A stretch of DNA of 14,211 nucleotides, taken from NCBI GenBank assembly GCA_023336765.1, contig JAMBLL010000030.1, positions 1 through 14,211 on the forward strand, read 5' to 3'. A model generated the notes under the pieces. The model saw nothing but the letters and a program-made list of their open reading frames with translations. It ran no database searches and was not told where the DNA came from. Source of the stretch: Actinomycetes bacterium (lineage in GTDB: Bacteria > Actinomycetota > Acidimicrobiia > Spongiisociales > UBA5794). The position numbers and the translations under genes were made by a program. Below, piece after piece: positions 6,698 through 13,274 of this stretch; positions within the stretch are counted from its first letter, which is position 1; every line of letters starts with the position of its first letter.

Positions 6698-7636
6698 TCA
6701 TCCAAACAGTTTATGCCACCAGATCTTCAGCATGCTGTCTCGTCCGGGGGCGGGCAGATCAGCGAGGATCTCCTCGAGGTGATCCGGAGGGATGTCTCCG
6801 ACCAGCACGAAATTGCGATCCTTGTCCGCCCACCGTATTCGTACATCCTGGGCCGTAGGGACCATCTCATAAAGCCCATCATCCGTAACGAGCGCCATCG
6901 AGTCAGCGAAACCGTCGATCACCGTGCGCTTGGATATCGCAAACACTGAGAAACCGAATAGGCCATCTGAATAGAAGCTCTGCTCGGAACCTCCGGGTCC
7001 CTGAAACACATCGACGATCTGATACCCGGCCAGCTCATTCGGGAGCAGGTCGCTGTCGCTGTGCATGATCACCTGAACAGGGACTGACGACATCTCCTCT
7101 GGTTCGGGATACATGCGGTAGGGCTTGAAGTCGCTCAGCGACACTGTGCGAAAGACCCGACCCTGGCCGTTGAAGGTCTCGGCGAGCAACACGGCCCCCG
7201 AACGTTCGTCGACGATCAAGGTGGCGCGCTTGAGGTCCCCCTCCATGACCTCGACGCGGAGAGCGGAACGGTGCATGTGCTTGACCGTGGTCACGCTGCC
7301 GACTTCGTACCGCTGGATCTCAGGTGTCGTCTTTGCGGTCAAGAAGACAAGTCCAGACGGCACCTCTCCCATCGACACCAGTCGGCCGTTCCCAGAAACT
7401 GTCCACGACGAGTTCGTTCTGACCAGCTCGCCACCGCTCCAGTGCTCAACAAGCTGGTCTGTCACTTCGATCTGGTTGCCCCACACTGATTTCGTCACCC
7501 TGGTGGCGTTGTACGTTGCTTCACGGGCCTGGGTGATGATGTCCTCGAGTTCACCCGCTGTAACTGCAGGGGTAAGCACTCCGAACGCCACGGCAAACGT
7601 CGTGCCCACGAGAACGGAACGGCCCAGCCGTGTCAT
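6698..7636 (-). CDS. MucB/RseB-like exported regulator of the sigma pathway
   Basis: 312-residue exported protein, last gene of the sigma operon. A signal peptide is visible: MTRLGR, hydrophobic core at about 8-22, likely cleavage after TPAVTA (27). The N-terminal part (about 30-175) resembles the LolA-like first domain of RseB. The C-terminal part (about 195-295) shows the RseB second-domain pattern: AGYQIVDVF, FYSDGLFGFSVFAISK at 221-236 and FVLVGDIPPDHLEEIL at 276-291. RseB binds the outer tail of the membrane anti-sigma factor and shields it from proteolysis. ATG 7636 overlaps the anti-sigma stop as ATGA, and no strong ribosome-binding site is present, so translation is probably coupled. 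In Proteobacteria RseB works with RseA; whether this one does the same in a monoderm-type host is inference from gene order. Confidence 0.78.
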   Translation of the reverse strand: MTRLGRSVLVGTTFAVAFGVLTPAVTAGELEDIITQAREATYNATRVTKSVWGNQIEVTDQLVEHWSGGELVRTNSSWTVSGNGRLVSMGEVPSGLVFLTAKTTPEIQRYEVGSVTTVKHMHRSALRVEVMEGDLKRATLIVDERSGAVLLAETFNGQGRVFRTVSLSDFKPYRMYPEPEEMSSVPVQVIMHSDSDLLPNELAGYQIVDVFQGPGGSEQSFYSDGLFGFSVFAISKRTVIDGFADSMALVTDDGLYEMVPTAQDVRIRWADKDRNFVLVGDIPPDHLEEILADLPAPGRDSMLKIWWHKLFG

Positions 7637-8235
7637 GGTGCGGTGTTCGAGATCTGGACGGCAGCAGGAACAGACGCCACAGCGGCATGTCGGGCGTTGA
7701 GGTCCGCGATCGAGATGGTCGGCTGCTCACCACCGGAGGCGAACGGACCTACGGTGAATGCAATCACGACAGCTGCCACACCGGTCGCAAGGGCTACGAC
7801 CGCAGGGATCCTCCGTCTTGTCGCAGTCGTGGTCTCCCTGTGTACGTCAAGGAATACAGGGGACTCGACTCCTGGAAGTGCGCGAATCGCGATCCGTGAT
7901 CTGTCGAGATCAGCGAGCACCATCCTGCATTCACCGCAGCTCTCGAGGTGTGCTGAAACAATTGGCGTCTCTTGGGTAGATAGCTCCCCGTCGAGGAAGG
8001 CGGACAGTTCCTCATCGAGATGCGTCCTGGGAAGTAGATGAGACGGAATCTCAAGCATCGGCATGAGCCTGACAGCGCGGCGAGCTTCTTTGAGTTTGTG
8101 GAACTCGGCGATCGCCTCGAGATCATTGTCAAGGACGTGCACCACCTCGTTGAGTTCCTCATCGGTCAAAACACCATCGAGGTAGCACGACAGCAGAATC
8201 GACAGCTGTGCCTGGTAGGTGTTCATACGGGCCAT
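7633..8235 (-). CDS. Membrane anti-sigma factor with zinc (ZAS) motif
   Basis: 200-residue single-span inhibitor of the sigma factor encoded upstream. The cytoplasmic part holds a ZAS motif, His96-x3-Cys100-x2-Cys103 (HLESCGEC), preceded by LSAFLDGEL at 77-85. A similar stretch, LSCYLDGVL at 15-23, lies earlier without the cysteine pair, so the domain looks duplicated with one degenerate copy. A membrane span at about 143-165 follows an Arg-rich stop (RRR at 140-142), leaving a 35-residue outer tail that the RseB-like protein could bind. Start: GAGGGA (minus strand, 8245-8250) lies 9 nt before ATG 8235, giving a 13-nt overlap with the sigma gene. ATG 8226, which would give an ATGA overlap, lacks this spacing. 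Class and partner follow from motif plus operon position. Confidence 0.85.
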   Translation of the reverse strand: MARMNTYQAQLSILLSCYLDGVLTDEELNEVVHVLDNDLEAIAEFHKLKEARRAVRLMPMLEIPSHLLPRTHLDEELSAFLDGELSTQETPIVSAHLESCGECRMVLADLDRSRIAIRALPGVESPVFLDVHRETTTATRRRIPAVVALATGVAAVVIAFTVGPFASGGEQPTISIADLNARHAAVASVPAAVQISNTAP

Positions 8236-8741
8236 GTCAACAGGTCCCTCAACATGGAACGCCCGCGATGGATTCGCGAGCGAACGGTTCCAATGGGAAC
8301 ATCCGTCGCCTCAGCGATCTCCTCGTAGGTCAGACCTACGACATCACACATGACGACCGCCTCCCTGAAGTCGTAGGGGAGTTTGACCAGGGCAGCCTGG
8401 ACATCATCAGACAATCGGACACTGGCGAGCACCTCATCTGGCGACGGACTCGCCCCGAGGGCGGAGAAATCGCCTTCGGGCAACGGAACGGTCGGTCTGC
8501 GCTTCTTCTTACGGATCCCGTCGAGGAACGCGTTTCGTGTGATCCGCCACAACCAGCCTTCAAATGACCCAGGGGTGTACGAGGCAAGGCCCTTGCGGAC
8601 ACGAAGAAGCACTTCCTGGACAAGATCGGCGGCATCGTCAGGGTTGCCTGTCAAGCGATACGCGAAGGTGTAGATCTTGCGACCGTACCGGTGCGCAACA
8701 TCTTCCCAGGTCAGCGTTGTGTGTTCAGACATCGTCCCCAT
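8223..8741 (-). CDS. ECF-family RNA polymerase sigma factor (SigE/RpoE-like)
   Basis: 172-residue alternative sigma factor. Region 2 covers about 14-80: YTFAYRLTGNPDDAADLVQE for core binding (24-43) and SFEGWLWRITRNAFLDGIRK for -10 recognition (59-78). Region 4 covers about 113-168: LPYDFREAVVMCDVVGLTY and the helix-turn-helix EIAEATDVPIGTVRSRIHRG (141-160) that reads the -35 element. There is no extra C-terminal domain. The gene overlaps the anti-sigma gene by 13 nt, so the two should be made together. A GGAAC-N17-CGTT promoter sits directly upstream and probably makes the operon self-activating. ATG 8741 would have a leader of about 6 nt; ATG 8732 would have about 15 nt with a weak GGGGA. 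I list the longer form. Confidence 0.92.
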   Translation of the reverse strand: MGTMSEHTTLTWEDVAHRYGRKIYTFAYRLTGNPDDAADLVQEVLLRVRKGLASYTPGSFEGWLWRITRNAFLDGIRKKKRRPTVPLPEGDFSALGASPSPDEVLASVRLSDDVQAALVKLPYDFREAVVMCDVVGLTYEEIAEATDVPIGTVRSRIHRGRSMLRDLLTWPV

Positions 8742-8753
8742 CTCGAAGCGTAT

Positions 8754-8779
8754 AACGCTCAGCGCATCCGGGGAGTTCC
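8754..8779 (-). promoter_or_regulatory. ECF-type promoter of the sigma operon
   Basis: On the minus strand GGAAC (8779-8775) is followed after 17 nt by CGTT (8757-8754), matching the general ECF consensus of GGAAC and CGTT with 16-17 nt between. Transcription would start near 8747, a few bases before ATG 8741. This is the expected form of an autoregulated ECF promoter; the assignment to this sigma factor is inference. Confidence 0.65.
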
Positions 8780-8790
8780 TGAGAATCTCC
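8772..8790. repeat. 19-bp imperfect palindrome over the -35 element
   Basis: The minus-strand sequence GGAGATTCTCAGGAACTCC is self-complementary around a central C, with one A-A mismatch and one G-T wobble. It covers the -35 GGAAC and touches the first base of the tatA stop codon (8790-8792). It could be an operator or a weak terminator of tatA. Confidence 0.5.
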
Positions 8791-8981
8791 TAAACGGTAG
8801 TGTCCTCAGACTGATCCTCGTCCTCGTCTGCGCCTTCTTCGACGCCCTTCTTGAACTCCTTGGCAGATGCGCCGATGGAGCGAGCAAGATCCGGGAGTTT
8901 CTTCGCTCCGAAGAGCAACAGCACCACGACAAGGATGATGAGGATCTCAGGTCCACCGATGTTTTTGATGAATGCGAACAT
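8790..8981 (-). CDS. tatA: Twin-arginine translocase subunit TatA
   Basis: 63-residue membrane protein that forms the pore-lining oligomer of the Tat system, which exports folded proteins. A short N terminus is followed by one membrane helix at about 12-24, the FG hinge at 24-25, and an amphipathic helix GAKKLPDLARSIGASAKEFKKG (first part 25-40), ending in an acidic tail. The FGAKKLPDLARSIG pattern fits TatA rather than TatB. The frame is open upstream, but ATG 8981 is chosen because AAGGAG on the minus strand lies 6 nt before it and the sequence before it shows no family resemblance. It sits 76 nt after the unknown membrane protein gene and 48 nt before the sigma gene. Mycobacteria also keep a tat gene by sigE. 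Confidence 0.93.
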   Translation of the reverse strand: MFAFIKNIGGPEILIILVVVLLLFGAKKLPDLARSIGASAKEFKKGVEEGADEDEDQSEDTTV

Positions 8982-9004
8982 GTGGAACTCCTTTCTTGAA
9001 ACGA

Positions 9005-9035
9005 AGTGTAACCGACAGAACCGATTGCTTGGCAA
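9005..9035 (-). promoter_or_regulatory. Possible tatA promoter
   Basis: On the minus strand TTGCCA (9035-9030) and TACACT (9010-9005) are separated by 19 nt, in the 76-nt gap before tatA. The -10 is good, but the spacer is longer than ideal, so this is tentative. Confidence 0.3.
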
Positions 9036-9057
9036 CTGACCATCCGAAATCTGACAA

Positions 9058-9996
9058 TCAGGTGATACCAAAGGAATCGACGAAGGCCTGGAGTCGTTCC
9101 CTCGTGATGAACACGAGTCGATTGTCCCGCTTCTCCCTCTCGTACATGGCGTACGGCCCGTACTTGTCCGTGACGAGAATCGCCACATCCGGGTTGGTCT
9201 GGGCAACGCTCACCGCGAACTCGGAGAAGATGTGCTCGTCGAGTTCAGGGTACGAGCCAGCCTCGTGCTCGATCACCGCCAGAACGGTGTTCTGACCAGT
9301 GCGGCGAAGGCCGTAAATGCTGGCTTTCTCGTCGGAGCTGAGACTGAACCCCGTTCTTCCCACAGAGACCTCGTAGCCACTCACTCGAAGAAGGCCAACC
9401 ACCAGGTCGTCGAGTGACATCTCGGCAGGGTCAAGACCGATCGAACGGAGGTGGGCCTCTGTTGGAGCGGAGAGTTCGATGAACTCAGCCACGGGTTCGA
9501 GGGTCTCGGCCGCCGATGGCGTTGTGGACACAGTCGTGTCCGCAACAACGGACGCAACATGGGCTATCGGGTCATGTTCGAGTTCAACGAGTATGTTGAG
9601 CCTGGGATCGGGGAGTTCCCCGGGATCGGGAAGATCGATCGTGCACACCACCTCGGGATCGTCCCCACGCATCGCAGATACCTCTATGTGGTGGATTCCG
9701 TCAAGAGGGAGGCCGTCGGCCTTCTTCGTGCGGACGTATTCGACAGCATTCGCACACAGCAGGTCCGTCAGATGATCGCCGGCAGGGGCATCCCCAAGAG
9801 GAACCGCGAACAAAGTGCGAGCCGTATCGCCCTTGACATGAAAGTCAGTCACCAGCGGAGCGGGGCGCTGAGGCAGGGGAGATTCTGGAGCAACCGATCG
9901 CTGCGCCGACTGGCCGAACGATTTCACAACGATCACCAGGAGAGCGGCCATGGCTATCACTATTACCACGAGCACGATGATGGCGACAACGGTCAA
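9058..9996 (-). CDS. Membrane-anchored protein of unknown function, possible nuclease-like fold
   Basis: Not recognised. 312 residues with an N-terminal membrane helix at 3-24 and no cleavage site, then a Pro-rich linker (35-50). Residues 55-150 form a mixed alpha/beta part with HHIEVSAMRG at 102-111. Residues 153-180 are a Thr/Ser/Glu-rich spacer. The C-terminal part (about 194-310) has a helix, SGYEV, beta strands with VLAVIEHE (238-245), then AVSVAQTNPDVAILVT and RLVFITRERLQAFVDSF. That order recalls PD-(D/E)XK/Mrr-like domains, but the acidic and lysine catalytic residues are not in place, so it may be inactive or only similar in fold. It starts with TTG 9996: a GGAG on the minus strand lies 6 nt before it. 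It follows whiB by 63 nt and precedes tatA. Confidence 0.7.
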   Translation of the reverse strand: MTVVAIIVLVVIVIAMAALLVIVVKSFGQSAQRSVAPESPLPQRPAPLVTDFHVKGDTARTLFAVPLGDAPAGDHLTDLLCANAVEYVRTKKADGLPLDGIHHIEVSAMRGDDPEVVCTIDLPDPGELPDPRLNILVELEHDPIAHVASVVADTTVSTTPSAAETLEPVAEFIELSAPTEAHLRSIGLDPAEMSLDDLVVGLLRVSGYEVSVGRTGFSLSSDEKASIYGLRRTGQNTVLAVIEHEAGSYPELDEHIFSEFAVSVAQTNPDVAILVTDKYGPYAMYEREKRDNRLVFITRERLQAFVDSFGIT

Positions 9997-10059
9997 GAGA
10001 CTCTCCTATTGCTGGGTAGCACTCATTCTACGCAGATTGCGTTGCCAGTCAGAAGTTGT

Positions 10060-10347
10060 TCAACCAGCGCGACGATGGCGTGCGGCGATCTGGCGTTCTC
10101 GCCGGATCTTGCGCCGTTCACGCTCGGACATGGCTCCCCAGATCCCGAACTTCTCGCTGGAGACGATGGCGAATTCGAGACACTCGGCGCGCACCGAGCA
10201 CTCTCGGCAGATCTGTTTTGCGGTGCGAGTGGATGCACCTCGTTCCGGAAAGAACAGGTCGGGATCCGCGCCGCGACAATTGGCGAAATCCTGCCAGGCC
10301 AGATCTACGCCCTCAGCCTGCAGAACTTCTATGAGGTCAGGAAACAC
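10060..10347 (-). CDS. whiB: WhiB-family [4Fe-4S] transcriptional regulator (WhiB2-like)
   Basis: 95-residue cytoplasmic regulator of the actinobacterial Wbl family, which bind an iron-sulphur cluster and act with the housekeeping sigma factor. All four ligands are present: Cys24, Cys47, Cys50 and Cys56, in ANCRGADPD, ICREC and AECLEFA. Family blocks LFFPERG (31-37) and GIWGAMSERERR (68-79) are clear; the usual GIWGG reads GIWGA. The tail is Arg-rich. The resemblance is closest to WhiB2/WhmD, which act in cell division, but the subgroup is from memory of the motifs. Start GTG 10347: GGAG on the minus strand is 5 nt before it. It is the first gene of the leftward cluster, divergent from sdhC. 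Confidence 0.93.
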   Translation of the reverse strand: MFPDLIEVLQAEGVDLAWQDFANCRGADPDLFFPERGASTRTAKQICRECSVRAECLEFAIVSSEKFGIWGAMSERERRKIRRERQIAARHRRAG

Positions 10348-10363
10348 GAGTACTCCGTGGATG

Positions 10364-10388
10364 TTGTAATTACGATTATGTAATTCAA
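10364..10388. repeat. AT-rich inverted repeat in the whiB promoter
   Basis: TTGTAATTAC (10364-10373) and GTAATTCAA (10380-10388) are inverted copies with one base inserted, around a 6-nt centre. The patch is markedly AT-rich in a GC-rich genome and overlaps the predicted whiB -10 and transcription start, so it is a candidate operator. Confidence 0.5.
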
Positions 10389-10411
10389 CCGTAACGGCGC
10401 GCGCGTGTCAA
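10383..10411 (-). promoter_or_regulatory. Predicted whiB promoter
   Basis: On the minus strand a perfect -35 TTGACA (10411-10406) is followed after exactly 17 nt by TTGAAT (10388-10383), four of six matches to TATAAT. The start would be near 10376, giving a leader of about 28 nt. The spacer is an alternating CG run. Confidence 0.5.
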
Positions 10412-10437
10412 GTCGAAATTAGCAAGAAGCCCACAGG

Positions 10438-10547
10438 TGACAGCCATCAGCTCAGAAAACGGCGCCTCATTGCCGTGCCTCTCGCCTGTTCTGGCTGTCG
10501 GCTGAAGGCTGTCGGCTTTTCCTTCTGGCTGACGGCTGACGGCTTCC
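10438..10547. repeat. Heptamer repeats upstream of sdhC
   Basis: Two tracts in the plus orientation: GGCTGTC, GGCTGAA, GGCTGTC, GGCTTTT (10493-10520) and GGCTGAC, GGCTGAC, GGCTTCC (10527-10547), each preceded by TTCT. An inverted fragment, TGACAGCCATCAGCTCAG, lies at 10438-10455. These make up most of the 236-nt divergent gap, together with the whiB and sdh promoters. Confidence 0.8.
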
Positions 10548-10556
10548 TCCTATAAT
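10529..10556 (+). promoter_or_regulatory. sdhCAB promoter with perfect TATAAT
   Basis: TATAAT at 10551-10556 is a perfect -10. CTGACG at 10529-10534, four of six matches to TTGACA, lies 16 nt upstream and is part of the GGCTGAC heptamer tract. Transcription would start near 10563, leaving a 21-nt leader with AGGAAGG (10573-10579) before GTG 10584. Confidence 0.6.
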
Positions 10557-10583
10557 CCTCACAACCCCTTTTAGGAAGGTTCA

Positions 10584-11327
10584 GTGACGACAACGACACG
10601 CGCTGAAGTTGAAGCCCGTCAGGGATGGCGCTCCTGGCTCGGAGGATTCTTCTCCTCATCCGTAGGACTCAAGTGGTTGATGGCCCTCACCGGCTTCGGA
10701 CTCTTGCTCTACGTCTTGGTACACATGATCGGCAACTTGAAGGTCTTTCTCGGTACCGATGCAGCCGGCGAGTACCACATCGACCTCTACGGTGAGGCTC
10801 TGAGGAATCTCGGTGGTGATCTCGTCCCCCACGAGTCCATCCTCTGGCTGTTCCGAATCGGTCTCCTTGCTCTTTTTGGCATTCACATCTACGCGGCGTG
10901 GGTGCTGACGCTCCGGAATCGCAGCGCACGGGGCAAGGAACGCTACGAGCACAAGCGAAACTACGAGGCAGTCAACTATGCCAACAGGACGATGCGCTGG
11001 GGTGGCGTTCTCGTACTCCTGTTCGTACTGTTCCATATCGCGGATCTGACCGTTGGGTGGGCCAATCCCGACTTCGTCGAGGGTGCGGTGCACGACAACC
11101 TGGTTGCAAGCCTTTCACAGCCCATCGTGGCGATCTTCTACCTCGCTGCCCAGGTCGCACTGGCATTCCACATCTACCACGGAGCGTGGAGCCTGTGGCA
11201 GAGCCTCGGGATAGTGAATCCCAGATACAAGGCGTTCCGTCGCTATTTCGCAGTGGCGTTTGCAGCAACCGTATTCATCGGGAACACAGCGATCATCGTC
11301 GCAGTGTGGTCCGGCTACATCTCCTAG
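10584..11327 (+). CDS. sdhC: Succinate dehydrogenase cytochrome b subunit (b558 type)
   Basis: 247-residue membrane anchor that holds haem b and passes electrons from the iron-sulphur subunit to quinone, probably menaquinone. Five membrane spans are visible at about 29-48, 86-109, 137-155, 178-197 and 221-243, the layout of Bacillus SdhC and mycobacterial Sdh1 SdhC. Candidate haem ligands are His47 (LVHMIG), His101 (GIHIYAA), His151 (FHIADL) and His196 (FHIYHG). One five-helix subunit replaces the SdhC/SdhD pair, and indeed no sdhD follows. AGGAAGG at 10573-10579 supports the GTG start. It is the first gene of sdhCAB, divergent from whiB; its promoter uses a heptamer repeat as -35. Confidence 0.93.
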   Translation: MTTTTRAEVEARQGWRSWLGGFFSSSVGLKWLMALTGFGLLLYVLVHMIGNLKVFLGTDAAGEYHIDLYGEALRNLGGDLVPHESILWLFRIGLLALFGIHIYAAWVLTLRNRSARGKERYEHKRNYEAVNYANRTMRWGGVLVLLFVLFHIADLTVGWANPDFVEGAVHDNLVASLSQPIVAIFYLAAQVALAFHIYHGAWSLWQSLGIVNPRYKAFRRYFAVAFAATVFIGNTAIIVAVWSGYIS

Positions 11328-11342
11328 GTGGACAGGCAAATC

Positions 11343-13274
11343 ATGGAATCATCAATATACGCACTCGATGCAAAGATCCCGGACGGCCCGATTCAGGACC
11401 AGTGGGATCAACACAAGTTCGCGACTCCCCTGGTCAACCCCGCAAACAAGCGCAAGTACGACATCATCGTCATCGGTACAGGGCTTGCGGGTGCATCCGC
11501 TGCCGCATCGTTCGGTGAACTGGGTTACAACGTCAAGGTATTCACGTATTCCGACTCGCCACGAAGGGCGCACTCCATCGCTGCTCAAGGTGGGATCAAC
11601 GCAGCGAAGAACTACCCGAACGACGGCGACTCGATATTTCGCCTCTTCTACGACACGGTAAAAGGCGGCGACTACCGCTCCAGGGAGTCCAACGTCTATC
11701 GGTTGGCACAGGTCGCAAACGAGATCATCGACCAGACCACTGCTCAGGGCATCCCGTATGCCCGCGAATACGGTGGCCTCCTCGACAACCGGTCCTTTGG
11801 TGGGGCCCAGGTATCGAGGACATTCTACGCCCGCGGCCAGACGGGACAGCAGTTACTTCTTGGCGCATATCAAGCGCTAGCCCGTCAGATCGATGCCGGG
11901 ACCGTCGACTACTACAACCGATCCGAGATGCTCGAAGTGGTGATCAAGGACGATCATGCGGTTGGTGTCATCATCCGGAATCTGGTCTCAGGCGAGATCA
12001 CATCGCATTCGGCACACGTTGTAGTTCTTGCCACCGGCGGATACTCCAACGTGTTCTTCCTATCGACGAACGCTATGGCATGTAATGGTTCAGCAATATG
12101 GCGGGCGTATCGAAAGGGAGCGTTCTTCGCCAACCCAGCGTTTACGCAGATCCACCCGACGTGCATCCCGGCAGCCGACGAGCATCAGTCCAAGTTGACT
12201 TTGATGTCTGAATCGCTGAGAAACGATGGACGCATCTGGGTTCCCATAACCCCGGGCGACAACCGGCCAGCGAACGACATTCCTGACGAGGAGCGCGATT
12301 ATTACCTCGAACGGATGTACCCGGCATTCGGGAATCTCGTTCCCCGCGACGTCGCGTCACGAGCAGCAATGCGCATGCTTGACGAGGACCGGGGTGTGGG
12401 CCCGCTGCGCAACGGCGTCTACCTTGACTTCAAGAGTGCGATCGGACGCCTCGGACAGGCGAAGATCGAGGAACGGTACGGGAATCTCTTCGAGATGTAC
12501 GAGCGCATCACAGATGAAAACCCCTACGAGGTTCCCATGCGTATCTACCCCGCACCCCATTACACGATGGGTGGCTTGTGGGTTGACTACAACTTGATGA
12601 CCACGATTCCAGGCCTGTACGCGATCGGCGAAGCGAACTTCTCCGACCATGGCGCGAACCGTCTCGGCGCATCAGCCCTCATGCAGGGACTCGCCGACGG
12701 GTACTTCGTGCTGCCGTACACGATCGGTGGATACCTGGTGGATTACCTCAACGTGCCACCGGTGTCCACAGATGACCCGGTGTTCGTCGAAGCGCGGGCA
12801 GCCGTGGAGGAGCAGACGAATGCCTTCCTCGCGATCAACGGCACACAATCGGTCGACCACTTCCACAGGCAACTGGGGAATGTGATGATCGAGCACTGCG
12901 GGCTCGCACGAAGCCGCGAAGGCCTAGAGACGGCGATCGACGAGATAAGGGAGATCAGGACCAACTTCTGGAAGGACCTACGCGTGATCGGAACGTCAGA
13001 CTCCCTCAACCAGTCACTCGAACGTGCAGGAAGAGTGGCGGATTTCCTCGAACTCGCTGAGTTGATGTGCATTGACGCAATGGACCGCGAGGAGAGTTGC
13101 GGTGGGCACTTCAGGCTCGAGCACCAGACAGAGGACGGTGAGGCCAAGCGTGATGATGTGAACTATGCATACTCAGCGGCCTGGGAATCGATGGGGAGTA
13201 AGAACGCTCCATTGCTCCACAAGGAGTTTCTCGAGTTCGAATACGTTGCCTTGAGCCAGAGGAGCTACAAGTAA
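11343..13274 (+). CDS. sdhA: Succinate dehydrogenase flavoprotein subunit
   Basis: 643-residue FAD subunit oxidising succinate to fumarate on the cytoplasmic face. FAD-binding GTGLAG at 45-50; His77 in RRAHSIAAQGG for the covalent FAD link; active-site segments FTQIHPT (His271), DVASRA (Arg340), PAPHYTMGG (His406) and GANRLGASAL (Arg440). Length and sequence fit the Bacillus/Sdh1 class, longer than the E. coli type. The start is a choice: GTG 11328 abuts the sdhC stop with no ribosome-binding site and would add five residues; ATG 11343 has GGACAGG just upstream, so I prefer it. The TAA stop shares its last A with the sdhB ATG (TAATG). Confidence 0.95.
   Translation: MESSIYALDAKIPDGPIQDQWDQHKFATPLVNPANKRKYDIIVIGTGLAGASAAASFGELGYNVKVFTYSDSPRRAHSIAAQGGINAAKNYPNDGDSIFRLFYDTVKGGDYRSRESNVYRLAQVANEIIDQTTAQGIPYAREYGGLLDNRSFGGAQVSRTFYARGQTGQQLLLGAYQALARQIDAGTVDYYNRSEMLEVVIKDDHAVGVIIRNLVSGEITSHSAHVVVLATGGYSNVFFLSTNAMACNGSAIWRAYRKGAFFANPAFTQIHPTCIPAADEHQSKLTLMSESLRNDGRIWVPITPGDNRPANDIPDEERDYYLERMYPAFGNLVPRDVASRAAMRMLDEDRGVGPLRNGVYLDFKSAIGRLGQAKIEERYGNLFEMYERITDENPYEVPMRIYPAPHYTMGGLWVDYNLMTTIPGLYAIGEANFSDHGANRLGASALMQGLADGYFVLPYTIGGYLVDYLNVPPVSTDDPVFVEARAAVEEQTNAFLAINGTQSVDHFHRQLGNVMIEHCGLARSREGLETAIDEIREIRTNFWKDLRVIGTSDSLNQSLERAGRVADFLELAELMCIDAMDREESCGGHFRLEHQTEDGEAKRDDVNYAYSAAWESMGSKNAPLLHKEFLEFEYVALSQRSYK

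Noticed and set aside
8224..8226. ATG 8226 as anti-sigma start (ATGA overlap)
   Set aside because: Attractive by analogy with the next junction, but GAGGGA is 9 nt from ATG 8235 and 18 nt from this one.
8982..9206. 75-residue N-terminal extension of TatA
   Set aside because: TatA proteins begin just before the membrane helix; AAGGAG is ideally placed before ATG 8981, and the extension overlaps the end of the upstream gene.
9451..10383. 310-codon plus-strand frame opposite whiB and the membrane protein
   Set aside because: It crosses two real minus-strand genes and the whiB promoter, and its translation lacks any coherent domain.
10438..10547. CRISPR-like array
   Set aside because: Units are 7 bp and contiguous with no spacers, and no cas gene is present.
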